Under the pieces are notes generated by a model. That model was given only the letters and a program-made list of their open reading frames with translations, was not told where the DNA came from and ran no database searches. Position numbers and translations under genes: made by a program. Source: CAYFFV01 sp964342695 (GTDB lineage Bacteria; Acidobacteriota; Vicinamibacteria; Vicinamibacterales; UBA8438). From it: a stretch of DNA of 64,000 nucleotides. The stretch lies in the NCBI GenBank assembly GCA_964342695.1, contig CAYFFV010000008.1, positions 31,477 to 95,476 of the forward strand, given 5' to 3'. How positions within the stretch are numbered: the first letter of the stretch is position 1; every line of letters begins with the position of its first letter. This document shows positions 8,026 to 17,014 of this stretch, piece after piece.

Positions 8026-9321
8026 TCACCTTATGTCTTCACCGACAGCCGTAAGTGCTTTAAGTCCTATGTCTGTTCGGATGTGTTTTCCTTCAAACTC
8101 AATACATTTTGCAGCTTTATACGCCTGCTCACGTGCTAAATTAAACGTTTCACCTCTGCCAACCACTGTAAGTACCCGCCCTCCGTTGGTCACAAATGAG
8201 TCATGTAAAAACCTTGATCCTGCATGAAATACAACTACATCGGAAATTGCAGCCGCCCGATCCAGTCCCTGAATTGCCAGATTCTTCTTGTAGAAACCTG
8301 GATATCCACCAGAAGCCAACACAACACCCACGTGAGGTGTCCGAGACACTTTCCACTCAACATTTTCTAGGCTTCCAGTAGCGGCAGCATAAAGAACAGG
8401 AGCAAGTTCCGTTTCAATCATTGGCAAAACAACCTGAGCCTCCGGATCGCCAAATCGAACATTAAATTCAATCACCTGTGGCCCAATCCCCGTCAACATA
8501 AGACCAACGTAAAGAACACCTCTGAACTCATGACCTTCTTTTCGTAATCCATTTAATGTTGGTTGGACGATTTTCGACATTACTTGTTTTTGAAGCGCTA
8601 TCGACATGAGAGGACTTGGTGCAAACGCACCCATACCACCTGTATTGGGCCCCTTATCATCATTAAAGATACGTTTATGATCCTGCGCCGAGGGCAAAGT
8701 GAGACCACGAACACCGTCACATAAAACAAAAAAAGATACCTCCACTCCAGTCAAACACTCTTCAATGATCAGACGCTTACCTGCAGATCCAAACCGAAGT
8801 TCTGACATGGCTTCCCGTACCGCCTCTTCAGCTTCACCGCGATTACCAGCAACGGTTACGCCTTTGCCAGCAGCCAGCCCATCCGCCTTAACTACAACAG
8901 GAAAACCAAAATCATTTCCGGACACAGCAATAAGGGCCTCATCCTCAGCATCACACACCTGAAATCTTGCAGTGGGAATCTTATGACGGGCCATGAATTC
9001 TTTAGCAAATACCTTACTGGATTCGAGTTTCGCAGCACTTCGGCTTGGACCGAAAAGTGGATGCCCAGCCGTTTTAAACACATCTGCCACACCATTCGCC
9101 AACGGAACTTCGGGCCCAACGACAGTAAAATCTGATTTTTCCTTCTTGGCTAGTTCAAGAATCTCTCCTGGGCTAGTCATATCTAACGGCAAACAGCGAC
9201 ACACCGCAGCGATACCTGCATTTCCTGGACCACAAACAATATCGTCTACGCAAGACTCTTGTGACAACTTCCATGCCAAAGCATGCTCACGTGCACCACC
9301 TCCGACCAACAATACTTTCAT
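8026..9321 (-). CDS. purD: Phosphoribosylamine-glycine ligase (GAR synthetase)
   Basis: ATP-grasp enzyme joining phosphoribosylamine and glycine in purine synthesis. It has 431 residues. MKVLLVGGGAREHALAWKL starts the N-domain, VVKADGLAAGKGVTVA is the ATP-grasp core near residue 145, GPNTGGMGAFAPSP is the purine-site motif, and VIEFNVRFGDPEAQVVLP holds metal ligands. The length is typical of a monofunctional enzyme. It heads the purD-purE operon, which faces the arginine operon. Confidence 0.97.
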   Translation of the reverse strand: MKVLLVGGGAREHALAWKLSQESCVDDIVCGPGNAGIAAVCRCLPLDMTSPGEILELAKKEKSDFTVVGPEVPLANGVADVFKTAGHPLFGPSRSAAKLESSKVFAKEFMARHKIPTARFQVCDAEDEALIAVSGNDFGFPVVVKADGLAAGKGVTVAGNRGEAEEAVREAMSELRFGSAGKRLIIEECLTGVEVSFFVLCDGVRGLTLPSAQDHKRIFNDDKGPNTGGMGAFAPSPLMSIALQKQVMSKIVQPTLNGLRKEGHEFRGVLYVGLMLTGIGPQVIEFNVRFGDPEAQVVLPMIETELAPVLYAAATGSLENVEWKVSRTPHVGVVLASGGYPGFYKKNLAIQGLDRAAAISDVVVFHAGSRFLHDSFVTNGGRVLTVVGRGETFNLAREQAYKAAKCIEFEGKHIRTDIGLKALTAVGEDIR

Positions 9322-9610
9322 TAATTTAAACTTTCAAATAATCATCTAGAGCTTTAATTTTTCTTATGCGAAAACTGAAAAACATCTCTCTTTATAACAA
9401 CTAACAAAGGAAAAAAGATAATCATAACAATCGTTGTGTATTTTAAAGGGAAGCCACTTTATAAAGTGCAGCATTAATGACTAATTTAAATATTTCCTGT
9501 TTACCTAAAATACATCCGTTGACGCTGCCTTGCCTTTCAGCCTAAGATTTAAGGTTCGGTCCCGGCACAACGAACTTTGGCGGGAATCATATGAGGGGGT
9601 GAGTTTTTCT
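9322..9610. promoter_or_regulatory. Divergent purD/rpsU upstream region with a palindrome
   Basis: This 289-base AT-rich gap has no convincing gene. It contains CACTTTATAAAGTG (9455-9468), a perfect 14-base palindrome that could be an operator or overlap a promoter. Positions 9593-9603 read GAGGGGGTGAG, a strong Shine-Dalgarno match for the rpsU TTG start at 9611. I could not place a convincing -35/-10 pair. Confidence 0.35.
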
Positions 9611-9808
9611 TTGGCCGAAGTCCTACTTCAAGACGGTGAATCTATCGAGGGAGCATTACGCCGTTTTAAGCGAAAAGTACAGCAGGAAGACATAATTAAA
9701 GATATTAAAAAACATTCTTACTATTTAAAGCCTGGTGATAAACGGAGAGCAAAACAGGCTTTAGCGCGTAAGCGCAGCCGTAAGAAGATGCGACGCGACG
9801 TAGATTAG
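9611..9808 (+). CDS. rpsU: Small ribosomal subunit protein bS21
   Basis: Basic 65-residue 30S protein. From the TTG at 9611 it begins M-A-E-V-L-L-Q-D-G-E-S and continues with IEGALRRFKRKVQQEDIIKD and a tail of KRRAKQALARKRSRKKMRR, matching bS21. I prefer the TTG over upstream in-frame starts (ATG 9530, GTG 9599) for two reasons: the homologous N-terminus starts exactly there, and a near-perfect anti-SD match (AGGGGGTGA) lies about ten bases before it. A perfect hairpin follows the stop. Confidence 0.9.
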   Translation: MAEVLLQDGESIEGALRRFKRKVQQEDIIKDIKKHSYYLKPGDKRRAKQALARKRSRKKMRRDVD

Positions 9809-9816
9809 ACACTCTT

Positions 9817-9843
9817 GAACGCGCTGATCGAGCCAGCGCGTTC
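9817..9843 (+). terminator. Perfect 10-bp G/C-rich hairpin after rpsU
   Basis: GAACGCGCTG (9817-9826), a 7-base loop, then CAGCGCGTTC (9834-9843). The stem is perfect and starts eight bases past the rpsU stop. The tail AACATATATTTC is only partly U-rich, so it may be a leaky terminator or an mRNA-processing or stabilising stem. Its position argues against a TTG start at 9815 for the following gene. Confidence 0.55.
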
Positions 9844-9868
9844 AACATATATTTCAAGCAAGCGCTAC

Positions 9869-10819
9869 ATGGAGCGCAATAGCACATCCCATCTTGTGAA
9901 CGATTCCGTATCTTATAAAGCTCGGTCTACACATGGGCCCTTGAAAGCCTTCCTTGTATCTATCCGCATTGATCAGTGGACCAAGAATTTTATCCTCTTT
10001 GCTGCTCTAGTATTCGGAGGACAATTACTAAACACAGCGGCACTTGTTCAGTCTTCTATTGCATTCTTAGTTTTTTGTTCACTCTCAAGTGCAATGTATC
10101 TACTAAACGACGTCGCCGATCAAACAGAGGACCGTAGACATCCAACAAAACGCTTGCGACCTATTGCAGCAGGTACATTAAGCCCAACTCTCGCAGTTCT
10201 TGGTGCAGTGCTTCTTGGAGTAACCGGAATCACAATTGGATTCTTTTTGAGCACAGCATTTGGCATTGTAGCTGCGGCTTTTCTCGGTTTACTGATTCTG
10301 TATAGCCACTGGCTTAAATTCGTCATTATTATTGACGTAATAGCTATCGGTGTTGGTTTCGTCCTGCGAGCCATGGCCGGAGCACTCGCGATCGATGTTC
10401 CGATCAGTCAGTGGTTACTGATGTGCACCATTTTATTAGCGTTGTTTTTGGGATGCGCAAAACGTCGACACGAGTTGACAACCTTAGGCGACGAAGCTTC
10501 CCTGCACCGCAAGACACTCTCAGAATATCGCCCGGAATTTCTCGACCAGCTACTTTCTATTCTTGCCGGCAGCACAATAGTTACATATATTTTTTACACG
10601 ATTGACCCGACTACTATTAAAAATATCGGAACCGATTGGATCACGATTACCCTTCTATTCCCAATTTACGGTATCTTTCGTTACATGCATTTGATCCGAC
10701 TGGAAAATAGCAAAGGGAATCCGTCTGATATTTTGCTTAGCGACCGTCCGCTTCTAACGTGTATTGTTCTTTGGGTGCTTACTGTGGCAGTTATCATTTA
10801 CCACCCATTTCTGTTATAG
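9869..10819 (+). CDS. UbiA-family prenyltransferase, decaprenyl-phosphate phosphoribosyltransferase-like
   Basis: Polytopic membrane protein. SIRIDQWTKNFILFAAL resembles the RPxQWxKN opening of the family. NDVADQTEDRRHPTKRLRPIAAG contains the first Asp motif plus HPTKRLRPI. LGCAKRRHEL and about eight or nine hydrophobic segments complete the picture. These features match the branch that transfers phosphoribose from PRPP to polyprenyl phosphate (the mycobacterial DPPR synthase type) rather than ubiquinone enzymes. It lies directly before the glycosyltransferase cluster, which suggests a lipid-linked pentose donor, although no DprE1/DprE2-type epimerase is in the window. The ATG at 9869 is chosen because the upstream TTG at 9815 falls against the hairpin. 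Confidence 0.8.
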   Translation: MERNSTSHLVNDSVSYKARSTHGPLKAFLVSIRIDQWTKNFILFAALVFGGQLLNTAALVQSSIAFLVFCSLSSAMYLLNDVADQTEDRRHPTKRLRPIAAGTLSPTLAVLGAVLLGVTGITIGFFLSTAFGIVAAAFLGLLILYSHWLKFVIIIDVIAIGVGFVLRAMAGALAIDVPISQWLLMCTILLALFLGCAKRRHELTTLGDEASLHRKTLSEYRPEFLDQLLSILAGSTIVTYIFYTIDPTTIKNIGTDWITITLLFPIYGIFRYMHLIRLENSKGNPSDILLSDRPLLTCIVLWVLTVAVIIYHPFLL

Positions 10820-10883
10820 AAATAGTGACAAGAAAAGCAGGGCAAAACTAAAATACCGAACATATCTTTTGAAGGTAACACTT

Positions 10884-11927
10884 ATGTCAGAGTTTAGCGT
10901 TGAATCCGATGCAGTCGATATAGAAAAAATCATGGAACAGATCCGTGATCGAATTAAAGAAAAAAGGGGCATAGATTACACCGAGGAACAGATCCGTGAA
11001 ATGGCAAGCGTTAAACTCGAACGCTTTCTTGATCCTAATAAAGTTCGCTCGGATCTGGTTGCGCACTATCGTCAGCAAAGCAAAGACAGGCAATCTAAGC
11101 TGGTTTTTCCTGACAAACTAAAAGATCCCCCCCCTGCTCCCGAATCTTATAATTTTGATCATGAAAGTATTTATCGATCAGGTCGTGGTGGGATTACTGG
11201 TACAGTCTTATATCGAATTCGAAAAATATTTAGTCCGTTGTTAAAATTCTTTATAAATATTGGTCCGATTATTCATGCACTGCAAGTGCAACGCGAAATT
11301 AATGAACGCCAGAACGAGGCAATTAATTGGATGGTACAAACACAAGCTGAATTTATCGATAGGGTGATAAAACTTTTTGATATGAGTAGTTCGAGACTCG
11401 CAGCGCGAGAAGAAATTGATGCACTAAATTACGAGGTTATGAACAATCTCGTTGTAGAAATGACTCGTCTCTCTATAGAAATGAGAAATCACCGTATGCG
11501 CGTCGAATCTGTCGCTGGGCGATTGGAGTTTAGCGAGAGACGCGCAAGAGCTCTTGAAGAAACAGTTCAGTACCGAGATGATTCACAAAAACCAGGGGGT
11601 AACAAATCCAAATCCGTTTCCTCTGATGGCTCTGAACAGAAACGGAGGCGGCGAAGACGCAGCCGGCGACGCCCTCCCTCAAGAACGGACGCAGCGAGCG
11701 TGGAGAACAATCAATCAACGGAGATAAATGAAGACACTCAGTCAAAACATGACGCAGTTGAATCTTCTCAAACTACTGAGAACATCAAGGCTGAGAGTTC
11801 CGCTTTAGAAAGCTCTACTTCTGAGAGTGCACCAGAATCCGCTGAAGGAACCCAACAAGTCAAGGAAAGCGAAGCACCTACTACTTCTGAGCAATCGTCT
11901 AGCGACACGGATTCTTCAAAAAAGTGA
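10884..11927 (+). CDS. Uncharacterised charged-tail protein of the glycosyltransferase locus
   Basis: A 347-residue protein from the ATG at 10884, which has GAAGGTAA upstream as ribosome site. Residues 1-70 carry IEKIMEQIRDRIKEKRGIDY and VRSDLVAHYRQQ. I recall this pattern from proteins, some with methyltransferase domains, in other surface-polysaccharide clusters. The middle has one hydrophobic stretch (IRKIFSPLLKFFINIGPII) and long helices around EVMNNLVVEMTRLSIEMRNHRMRVESVAGRLEF. No methyltransferase domain follows. Instead there is an arginine run (KRRRRRRSRRRPP) and then about 90 Ser/Glu/Thr-rich residues, probably disordered. A scaffold role is a guess. It overlaps the next gene by four bases. 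Confidence 0.75.
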   Translation: MSEFSVESDAVDIEKIMEQIRDRIKEKRGIDYTEEQIREMASVKLERFLDPNKVRSDLVAHYRQQSKDRQSKLVFPDKLKDPPPAPESYNFDHESIYRSGRGGITGTVLYRIRKIFSPLLKFFINIGPIIHALQVQREINERQNEAINWMVQTQAEFIDRVIKLFDMSSSRLAAREEIDALNYEVMNNLVVEMTRLSIEMRNHRMRVESVAGRLEFSERRARALEETVQYRDDSQKPGGNKSKSVSSDGSEQKRRRRRRSRRRPPSRTDAASVENNQSTEINEDTQSKHDAVESSQTTENIKAESSALESSTSESAPESAEGTQQVKESEAPTTSEQSSSDTDSSKK

Positions 11928-13252
11928 AACTGGCTATCGTCGTCCAGCGATACGGAGCAGAACTTAACGGTGGCGCTGAGCTACACGCCCGGTACGTTGC
12001 CGAGCATTTAAACAAACATAGTCACGTAGAGGTTCTGTCGACATGCGCCAGCGATTACATCACTTGGCGAAATCATTTTGAACCAGGTTTAGAATCCATC
12101 AACGGAGTTTCGGTAAGACGTTTTCCAGTCTCGAAGGAACGTAACCCTGCTGATTTTGGACGTCGTTCAGAAAAAGTATTTAAAGAAAAGCATTCTTTTG
12201 CCGACGAATTGGCATGGCTCTCAAGTGAAGGACCGCTGAGTCCCGCCTTAGTCAAATACCTTAAAGAGCATGAAGATCATTACGATTATCACATTTTCTT
12301 TAGTTATCGTTACTATCACGCTTATCATGGAATCCGAGCCTTACCGAACAAAGCTATTTTAGTACCCACGGCAGAAAGAGACCCGGCTTTAGGTCTTTCC
12401 ATCTTCCGTCCTATCTTTCTAGGAGTTCGAGCTCTTATGTATAACTCTTTTGAAGAACGCTCGATAATCCAAAACATTTCTGGTAATAATCACGTCCCGG
12501 GCGTTGTAGTGGGTGTGGGATCTGAAATTCCCCCACGATCAAGCGCTCGAAGATTTCGTCAAAATACCGGACTAAAGAATCGCTTCGCAATTTACGTTGG
12601 CCGCATCGACGAAAACAAAGGGTGCGGAGAGTTGTTTAAATATTTTAGCCAATATGCAAAATCCTCCCAGAAGCTCGATTTAGTCCTAATCGGAAATCCT
12701 GTTATGGAAATTCCTTCACATCCTCGTATCCACCACTTAGGATTTCTAAGCGACAGAGAAAAGTTCGACGCAATGTCGGCAGCAAATCTTTTAATAATGC
12801 CTTCCTATTATGAAAGTTTGTCGATGGTCACGATTGAAGCTTGGGCAATGGGATTACCCGTACTGGTTAACGGAGCCTGCGATGTGCTTCACGGACAGGT
12901 CATTAGAAGTAACGCTGGCTTGTACTACAACAACTACGAAGAATTCTCTGAAACCCTAAAACTGCTAGAACGTAAGCGTGAGCTTCGTTTTGCACTTGGG
13001 AGTAATGGTCGCAAGTTCTTCCGAGAAAATTATTCATGGCCGGTGATTGAAAGAAAATATCTTGAAACTTTCGATCATTTAAAAGATCAGGATAAATCCT
13101 ATCTAAATCACACTCTTGAACCTGTGCCCGGTTGGCTCTCAAGATACCGGAGAAATCTAGCACCTTCAGCTGAAATATTGGAAAATTTACCTAAAGGTCC
13201 CGCAGTTTATTCCTCCAATGGTCATGATCAAACATTACGGAGTCAGAAATAA
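11924..13252 (+). CDS. Glycosyltransferase family 4-type, paralogue A
   Basis: A 442-residue GT-B fold enzyme. The N-domain starts MKLAIVVQRYGAELNGGAEL. The C-domain has FAIYVGRIDENKGCGELFKYF and the nucleotide-sugar site PSYYESLSMVTIEAWAMGLPVLVNG, with the E-x7-E arrangement of retaining GT4 enzymes. Sugar donor and acceptor are unknown. It starts at a GTG overlapping the previous stop and ends in TAATG with the next gene. It is clearly similar to the product at 15604-16929 along its length. Confidence 0.85.
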   Translation: MKLAIVVQRYGAELNGGAELHARYVAEHLNKHSHVEVLSTCASDYITWRNHFEPGLESINGVSVRRFPVSKERNPADFGRRSEKVFKEKHSFADELAWLSSEGPLSPALVKYLKEHEDHYDYHIFFSYRYYHAYHGIRALPNKAILVPTAERDPALGLSIFRPIFLGVRALMYNSFEERSIIQNISGNNHVPGVVVGVGSEIPPRSSARRFRQNTGLKNRFAIYVGRIDENKGCGELFKYFSQYAKSSQKLDLVLIGNPVMEIPSHPRIHHLGFLSDREKFDAMSAANLLIMPSYYESLSMVTIEAWAMGLPVLVNGACDVLHGQVIRSNAGLYYNNYEEFSETLKLLERKRELRFALGSNGRKFFRENYSWPVIERKYLETFDHLKDQDKSYLNHTLEPVPGWLSRYRRNLAPSAEILENLPKGPAVYSSNGHDQTLRSQK

Positions 13253-14484
13253 TGGTGGGTGAAACCAAGAAAATACAGGTACATCAAGTTCTCGCGACCT
13301 TAGGGTATGGTGACGCTATAGGTCATGAGGTTCTCGGAATCCGCAATGTGTTAAATAAAGCAGGTTATGCCTCACGAATCTATGTACAAACTGCTGATCC
13401 AGAGCTTGAAGATCAAACGGACGACTATCGAGATTTAATTACTGACAGCAACCCTGACAATATCTTAATTCATCATTTTTCCATCGGTTCGAGAGCATCA
13501 AGGGTAGCTTACGCTCTGCCTGAACGGATGATTCTTGTTTACCACAACATAACTCCACCTGAATATTTCGTCGGTATTAACAGTACTCTTGTAGAACTTT
13601 GTCACAGCGGTCGCCGAGAACTAAGCGCCTACGCAAGTCGATGTGAATTAGCCCTTGGCGATTCTGAATTCAACAAACAAGAACTGGATCTAATGAATTT
13701 TCCCCATACGGATGTTCTTCCTGTCATTCCAAACTTCGACCATCTTGACGTTCTTGGGAATCGGATACTTGCTGATGGTTTTGATGACAATTGGACAAAC
13801 ATTCTTTTTGTCGGCCGCTTGATACCAAACAAAAAGATTGAAGATTTAATTAAAGCTTTTTATGTATATAAGTCTCGATACAATCCTAAGTCCAGGCTAC
13901 TACTGGTAGGCGCCCAAAATGGATTCAGAGATTATGTATCTTCTCTTTACAGTTTAGTAGCAAAGCTAAATACAAATGATATTCATCTAATTGGTCACAT
14001 TTCAAATGAAGAACTCACAGCACTGTATGACATCTCAGATCTGTTTCTTTCTGCAAGTGAGCATGAAGGCTTCTGTGTCCCTTTACTTGAAGCCTTCTAT
14101 AAAAATGTCCCGGTTATAGCTTATGCTGCGAGCGCCGTTCCCACGACTATGGACGGAGGTGGGGTGCTCTACGAAAACAAAGATCCCAGATACATCGCTG
14201 CAACAATTAATGCAGTTTTGTCGGACAAAGAATTGTTAGACAAGGTTTTGTCTAACCAAGACGCGGCTCTGAAACGTTTGCAAGAAAAAGACTTCTCTAA
14301 ACTTTTATTGGCTTTTGTTAATCAAGTTAAATCATCAAAACGGATCGATTTGCCACCAGTAACAAAAGATTTTTGGAAGCAATATAAAGATTCTGAAATG
14401 CTAGAACAGCTCAGAATTGATCGGCCGTCCGCATTTAATGCACTACCAAAAGCGCGGACCAGTAAGAACTCAAATGAAGGTTAG
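13252..14484 (+). CDS. Glycosyltransferase family 4-type, paralogue B
   Basis: A 410-residue GT-B glycosyltransferase. The N-domain contains GYGDAIGHEVLGIRNVL and ILVYHNITPPEYF. The C-domain contains NILFVGRLIPNKKIEDLIKAF and the donor site SASEHEGFCVPLLEAFYKNVPVIAY. It shares HNITPPxxF, ALGDSExNxxEL and SEHEGFCVPL with the next gene product, so the two are duplicates. Substrates are unknown. A cytoplasmic, membrane-proximal role in making a surface glycan is inferred from the cluster. Confidence 0.85.
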   Translation: MVGETKKIQVHQVLATLGYGDAIGHEVLGIRNVLNKAGYASRIYVQTADPELEDQTDDYRDLITDSNPDNILIHHFSIGSRASRVAYALPERMILVYHNITPPEYFVGINSTLVELCHSGRRELSAYASRCELALGDSEFNKQELDLMNFPHTDVLPVIPNFDHLDVLGNRILADGFDDNWTNILFVGRLIPNKKIEDLIKAFYVYKSRYNPKSRLLLVGAQNGFRDYVSSLYSLVAKLNTNDIHLIGHISNEELTALYDISDLFLSASEHEGFCVPLLEAFYKNVPVIAYAASAVPTTMDGGGVLYENKDPRYIAATINAVLSDKELLDKVLSNQDAALKRLQEKDFSKLLLAFVNQVKSSKRIDLPPVTKDFWKQYKDSEMLEQLRIDRPSAFNALPKARTSKNSNEG

Positions 14485-14526
14485 TTTCATTTTGAAATCC
14501 TTGCTTGAAATGACTTAGCGTAGCTT

Positions 14527-15597
14527 TTGAAAATGATTATCAACCAATGGGTTCCAGCGGCACATAAAGGCGACGCCATAGGTGACAGCGCACGCCGCCT
14601 GAGAAGCCTGCTGAGAAAACAAAAACACGAATCAGATATTTATGCAATTACCATAGACGAAGAACTGCAAAATGATGTTAGACCTTTTACGGACCCTCAC
14701 AGTCGAAAAGCTGATGCCACTATCTTGCATTTTGCCGTTCCATCGCCAATGAGCCAAGCCTTCACTACTCTCAGCCACTATCGAATCTTGCAGTACCACA
14801 ACATAACTCCTCCTCATTTTTTCGCTCAGTACCATCCGGAGATCTGTCGAATCACTAAAATGGGAAGAGAAGAATTATCAACACTGGTGGGTCAAGTAGA
14901 CCTCGCACTGGGTGACTCTGAATACAATCGTAATGAACTTAGAACGTTAGGCTTCGAGCAGACCGATATTATGCCAATTTTCGTCGGGCTGGATCGTTTT
15001 AACAATTATCAGTCTCTGCCTCCCTTGGAACAGATATTAGATGATGGAAAAGCAAACATCTTATACGTTGGGCGAATAGTGCCCAATAAATGTCTTGAAG
15101 ATCATATTAGACTGGCGGAACACTACAAACGTTATGTTGACACAGATTACCGATTCCTTTTCGTAGGCCGAACAGATGCTGTTCCAAGTTATTATGCAGC
15201 GTTAAGAAACCTTATTCTTAGATACGACATGCCCCCCGATAGGTTTATCTTCACGGGCGAAGTCTCTGAAGTGGAATTATTGACCTACTATCAAAATGCA
15301 CATGCTTATCTGTCTCTTAGCGAACATGAAGGTTTTTGCGTTCCTTTAATAGAAGCTATGGCCAATGATGTTCCAGTAGTCGCGTACGGGACGACGGCAA
15401 TTCCGGAGACCCTAGGAGGAGCCGGACTTTGTTTTACTCCAAAAGATCTTGAGCATGCAGCAGAACTTTTAGGAATGGTGATATACGATAATGTATTACG
15501 TTCAAAAGTAATACAAAGACAGCGGCAACGATTAGCGGCCTTTGGTGAGGCCGCTGCGGCGAAACAAATCGAACATTTACTTAAATATATCAACTGA
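14527..15597 (+). CDS. Glycosyltransferase family 4-type, paralogue B'
   Basis: A 356-residue GT-B enzyme with WVPAAHKGDAIGDSARRLR, HNITPPHFFAQY, NILYVGRIVPNKCLEDHIRL and SEHEGFCVPLIEAMANDVPVVAYG. It starts at the TTG 14527 or, about as likely, the ATG 14533; no strong ribosome site separates them. It lacks the roughly 50 C-terminal residues of its neighbour. The next gene begins seven bases after its stop, so the four transferases form one unit. Confidence 0.85.
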   Translation: MKMIINQWVPAAHKGDAIGDSARRLRSLLRKQKHESDIYAITIDEELQNDVRPFTDPHSRKADATILHFAVPSPMSQAFTTLSHYRILQYHNITPPHFFAQYHPEICRITKMGREELSTLVGQVDLALGDSEYNRNELRTLGFEQTDIMPIFVGLDRFNNYQSLPPLEQILDDGKANILYVGRIVPNKCLEDHIRLAEHYKRYVDTDYRFLFVGRTDAVPSYYAALRNLILRYDMPPDRFIFTGEVSEVELLTYYQNAHAYLSLSEHEGFCVPLIEAMANDVPVVAYGTTAIPETLGGAGLCFTPKDLEHAAELLGMVIYDNVLRSKVIQRQRQRLAAFGEAAAAKQIEHLLKYIN

Positions 15598-15603
15598 AGA
15601 ACA

Positions 15604-16929
15604 GTGAAAATAGCTTTTATCGTCCAACGATACGGAACTGAAATAATAGGAGGCTCGGAGTACCATTGCCGACTGGTAGCCGAACATCTATCAGAGAAAC
15701 ACGAAGTAGAAGTACTCACCACCTGTGCTAAAAACTACATAACTTGGGAGAACGAATACCCCGAAGGGACTGACAGAATACAGGGAGTCACCGTTCGTCG
15801 CTTTACCAACAGCCAAACTCGTGACATCGATTCTTTTAACAAATATTCCGACTGGATCTTCTCGAACTCACACACTGATCAGGAAGAAGAGGAGTGGTTA
15901 AAACAACAGGGACCATGGTGTCCTGCTTTAATTAATTATCTTGAACAAAAACATGCATCTTATGATGCTCTTATTTTCTTTACTTATTTATACGCACCAA
16001 CAGTGCTGGGACTCTCCGTCGCTCCAAAGCGTAGCATTCTCGTTCCGACTGCACACGACGAACCAGCCATTCGTTTAAATATTTACAAATCAATTTTCTC
16101 TAAACCTGCGGCAATGGCGTACAACACTACCGTCGAGCGTGGTTTCCTTAAAAATAATTTCTCAATCACTGCCAAACGTGAAGAAATCGTAGGGTGTGGA
16201 GTCGAGTTGCCGACTGAAAACAACTTAAACCTCGAAAAGATAGATCAGGCTTTTCTCGAAAAAGATGACGAAGACAGCGACACTTTCATGCCATCAAATC
16301 CGATACGCGGCTCAGCTTTTCGACGTCGACACCGTCTTTATGCTCCGCTGGTTCTTTATGGGGGGCGAATCGACCCGGGAAAAGGCTGTGAAGAACTAAT
16401 CGAATATTTCGATGCATATGTAGACCAAAAGGGAGACGCGACCCTAGCGTTAATGGGCCTTAAATTAATGCCTATTCCTGAAACTCCCTTTATAAAATTT
16501 GCTGGAATGCTGTCAGAAACTGAACGACTAGAGGCCTTAGAAGCAGCCGACGTTGTTGTCGTGCCCTCACCCCATGAAAGTCTTTCACTTTTAGCCTTAG
16601 AAGCTTTTTCTGTCGGAACTCCTGTTCTAGCCAGCGCTCGCAGTGACGTTTTAACAGACCATTGCCAACGGAGTAATGCAGGATTGTACTATTCAGATTG
16701 TGATGAATTTGTGGAATGCCTTAACTTGTTGATTGAAAATAGAAAGCTTTCTCTTTCAATGGGCATTAATGGAGTAAATTACGTGAGAAACAATTACAGC
16801 TGGCAAGTCGTCCTAGCGAAATATGAACGCCTTATCGGTGGAATAGCTAAAAAGCGCAATAATCGTTCGTCAAGAAGCGGAAGATACCAGAAACGAAACA
16901 ACCGTTCCCAAACACGCCCGAGACAGTAA
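15604..16929 (+). CDS. Glycosyltransferase family 4-type, paralogue A'
   Basis: A 441-residue GT-B enzyme similar to the first transferase of the cluster (MKIAFIVQRYGTEIIGGSEYH; APLVLYGGRIDPGKGCEELIEYF; VPSPHESLSLLALEAFSVGTPVLAS). Two differences stand out. There is an acidic insert around LEKDDEDSDTFMPSN between the domains. There is also a basic, Asn/Arg/Ser-rich C-terminal tail of about 25 residues (RNNRSSRSGRYQKRNNR) that may bind anionic lipid or RNA. The start is a GTG. It ends the plus-strand locus. Confidence 0.85.
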   Translation: MKIAFIVQRYGTEIIGGSEYHCRLVAEHLSEKHEVEVLTTCAKNYITWENEYPEGTDRIQGVTVRRFTNSQTRDIDSFNKYSDWIFSNSHTDQEEEEWLKQQGPWCPALINYLEQKHASYDALIFFTYLYAPTVLGLSVAPKRSILVPTAHDEPAIRLNIYKSIFSKPAAMAYNTTVERGFLKNNFSITAKREEIVGCGVELPTENNLNLEKIDQAFLEKDDEDSDTFMPSNPIRGSAFRRRHRLYAPLVLYGGRIDPGKGCEELIEYFDAYVDQKGDATLALMGLKLMPIPETPFIKFAGMLSETERLEALEAADVVVVPSPHESLSLLALEAFSVGTPVLASARSDVLTDHCQRSNAGLYYSDCDEFVECLNLLIENRKLSLSMGINGVNYVRNNYSWQVVLAKYERLIGGIAKKRNNRSSRSGRYQKRNNRSQTRPRQ

Positions 16930-17014
16930 CATTAGTCATACTCATTGACAAGTAAGGGTAATCAAGGAATTTACTGGCGGTTCTGCAGCTATCAAAAACC
17001 CTATCCTTGGAAGC

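Noticed and set aside
9530..9610. N-terminal extension of rpsU from ATG 9530
   Set aside because: The extra 27 residues do not resemble bS21, and the strong ribosome site lies just before TTG 9611.
9815..9868. TTG 9815 as start of the UbiA-like protein
   Set aside because: It falls directly against the 10-bp stem that follows rpsU; the ATG at 9869 keeps the whole recognisable domain.
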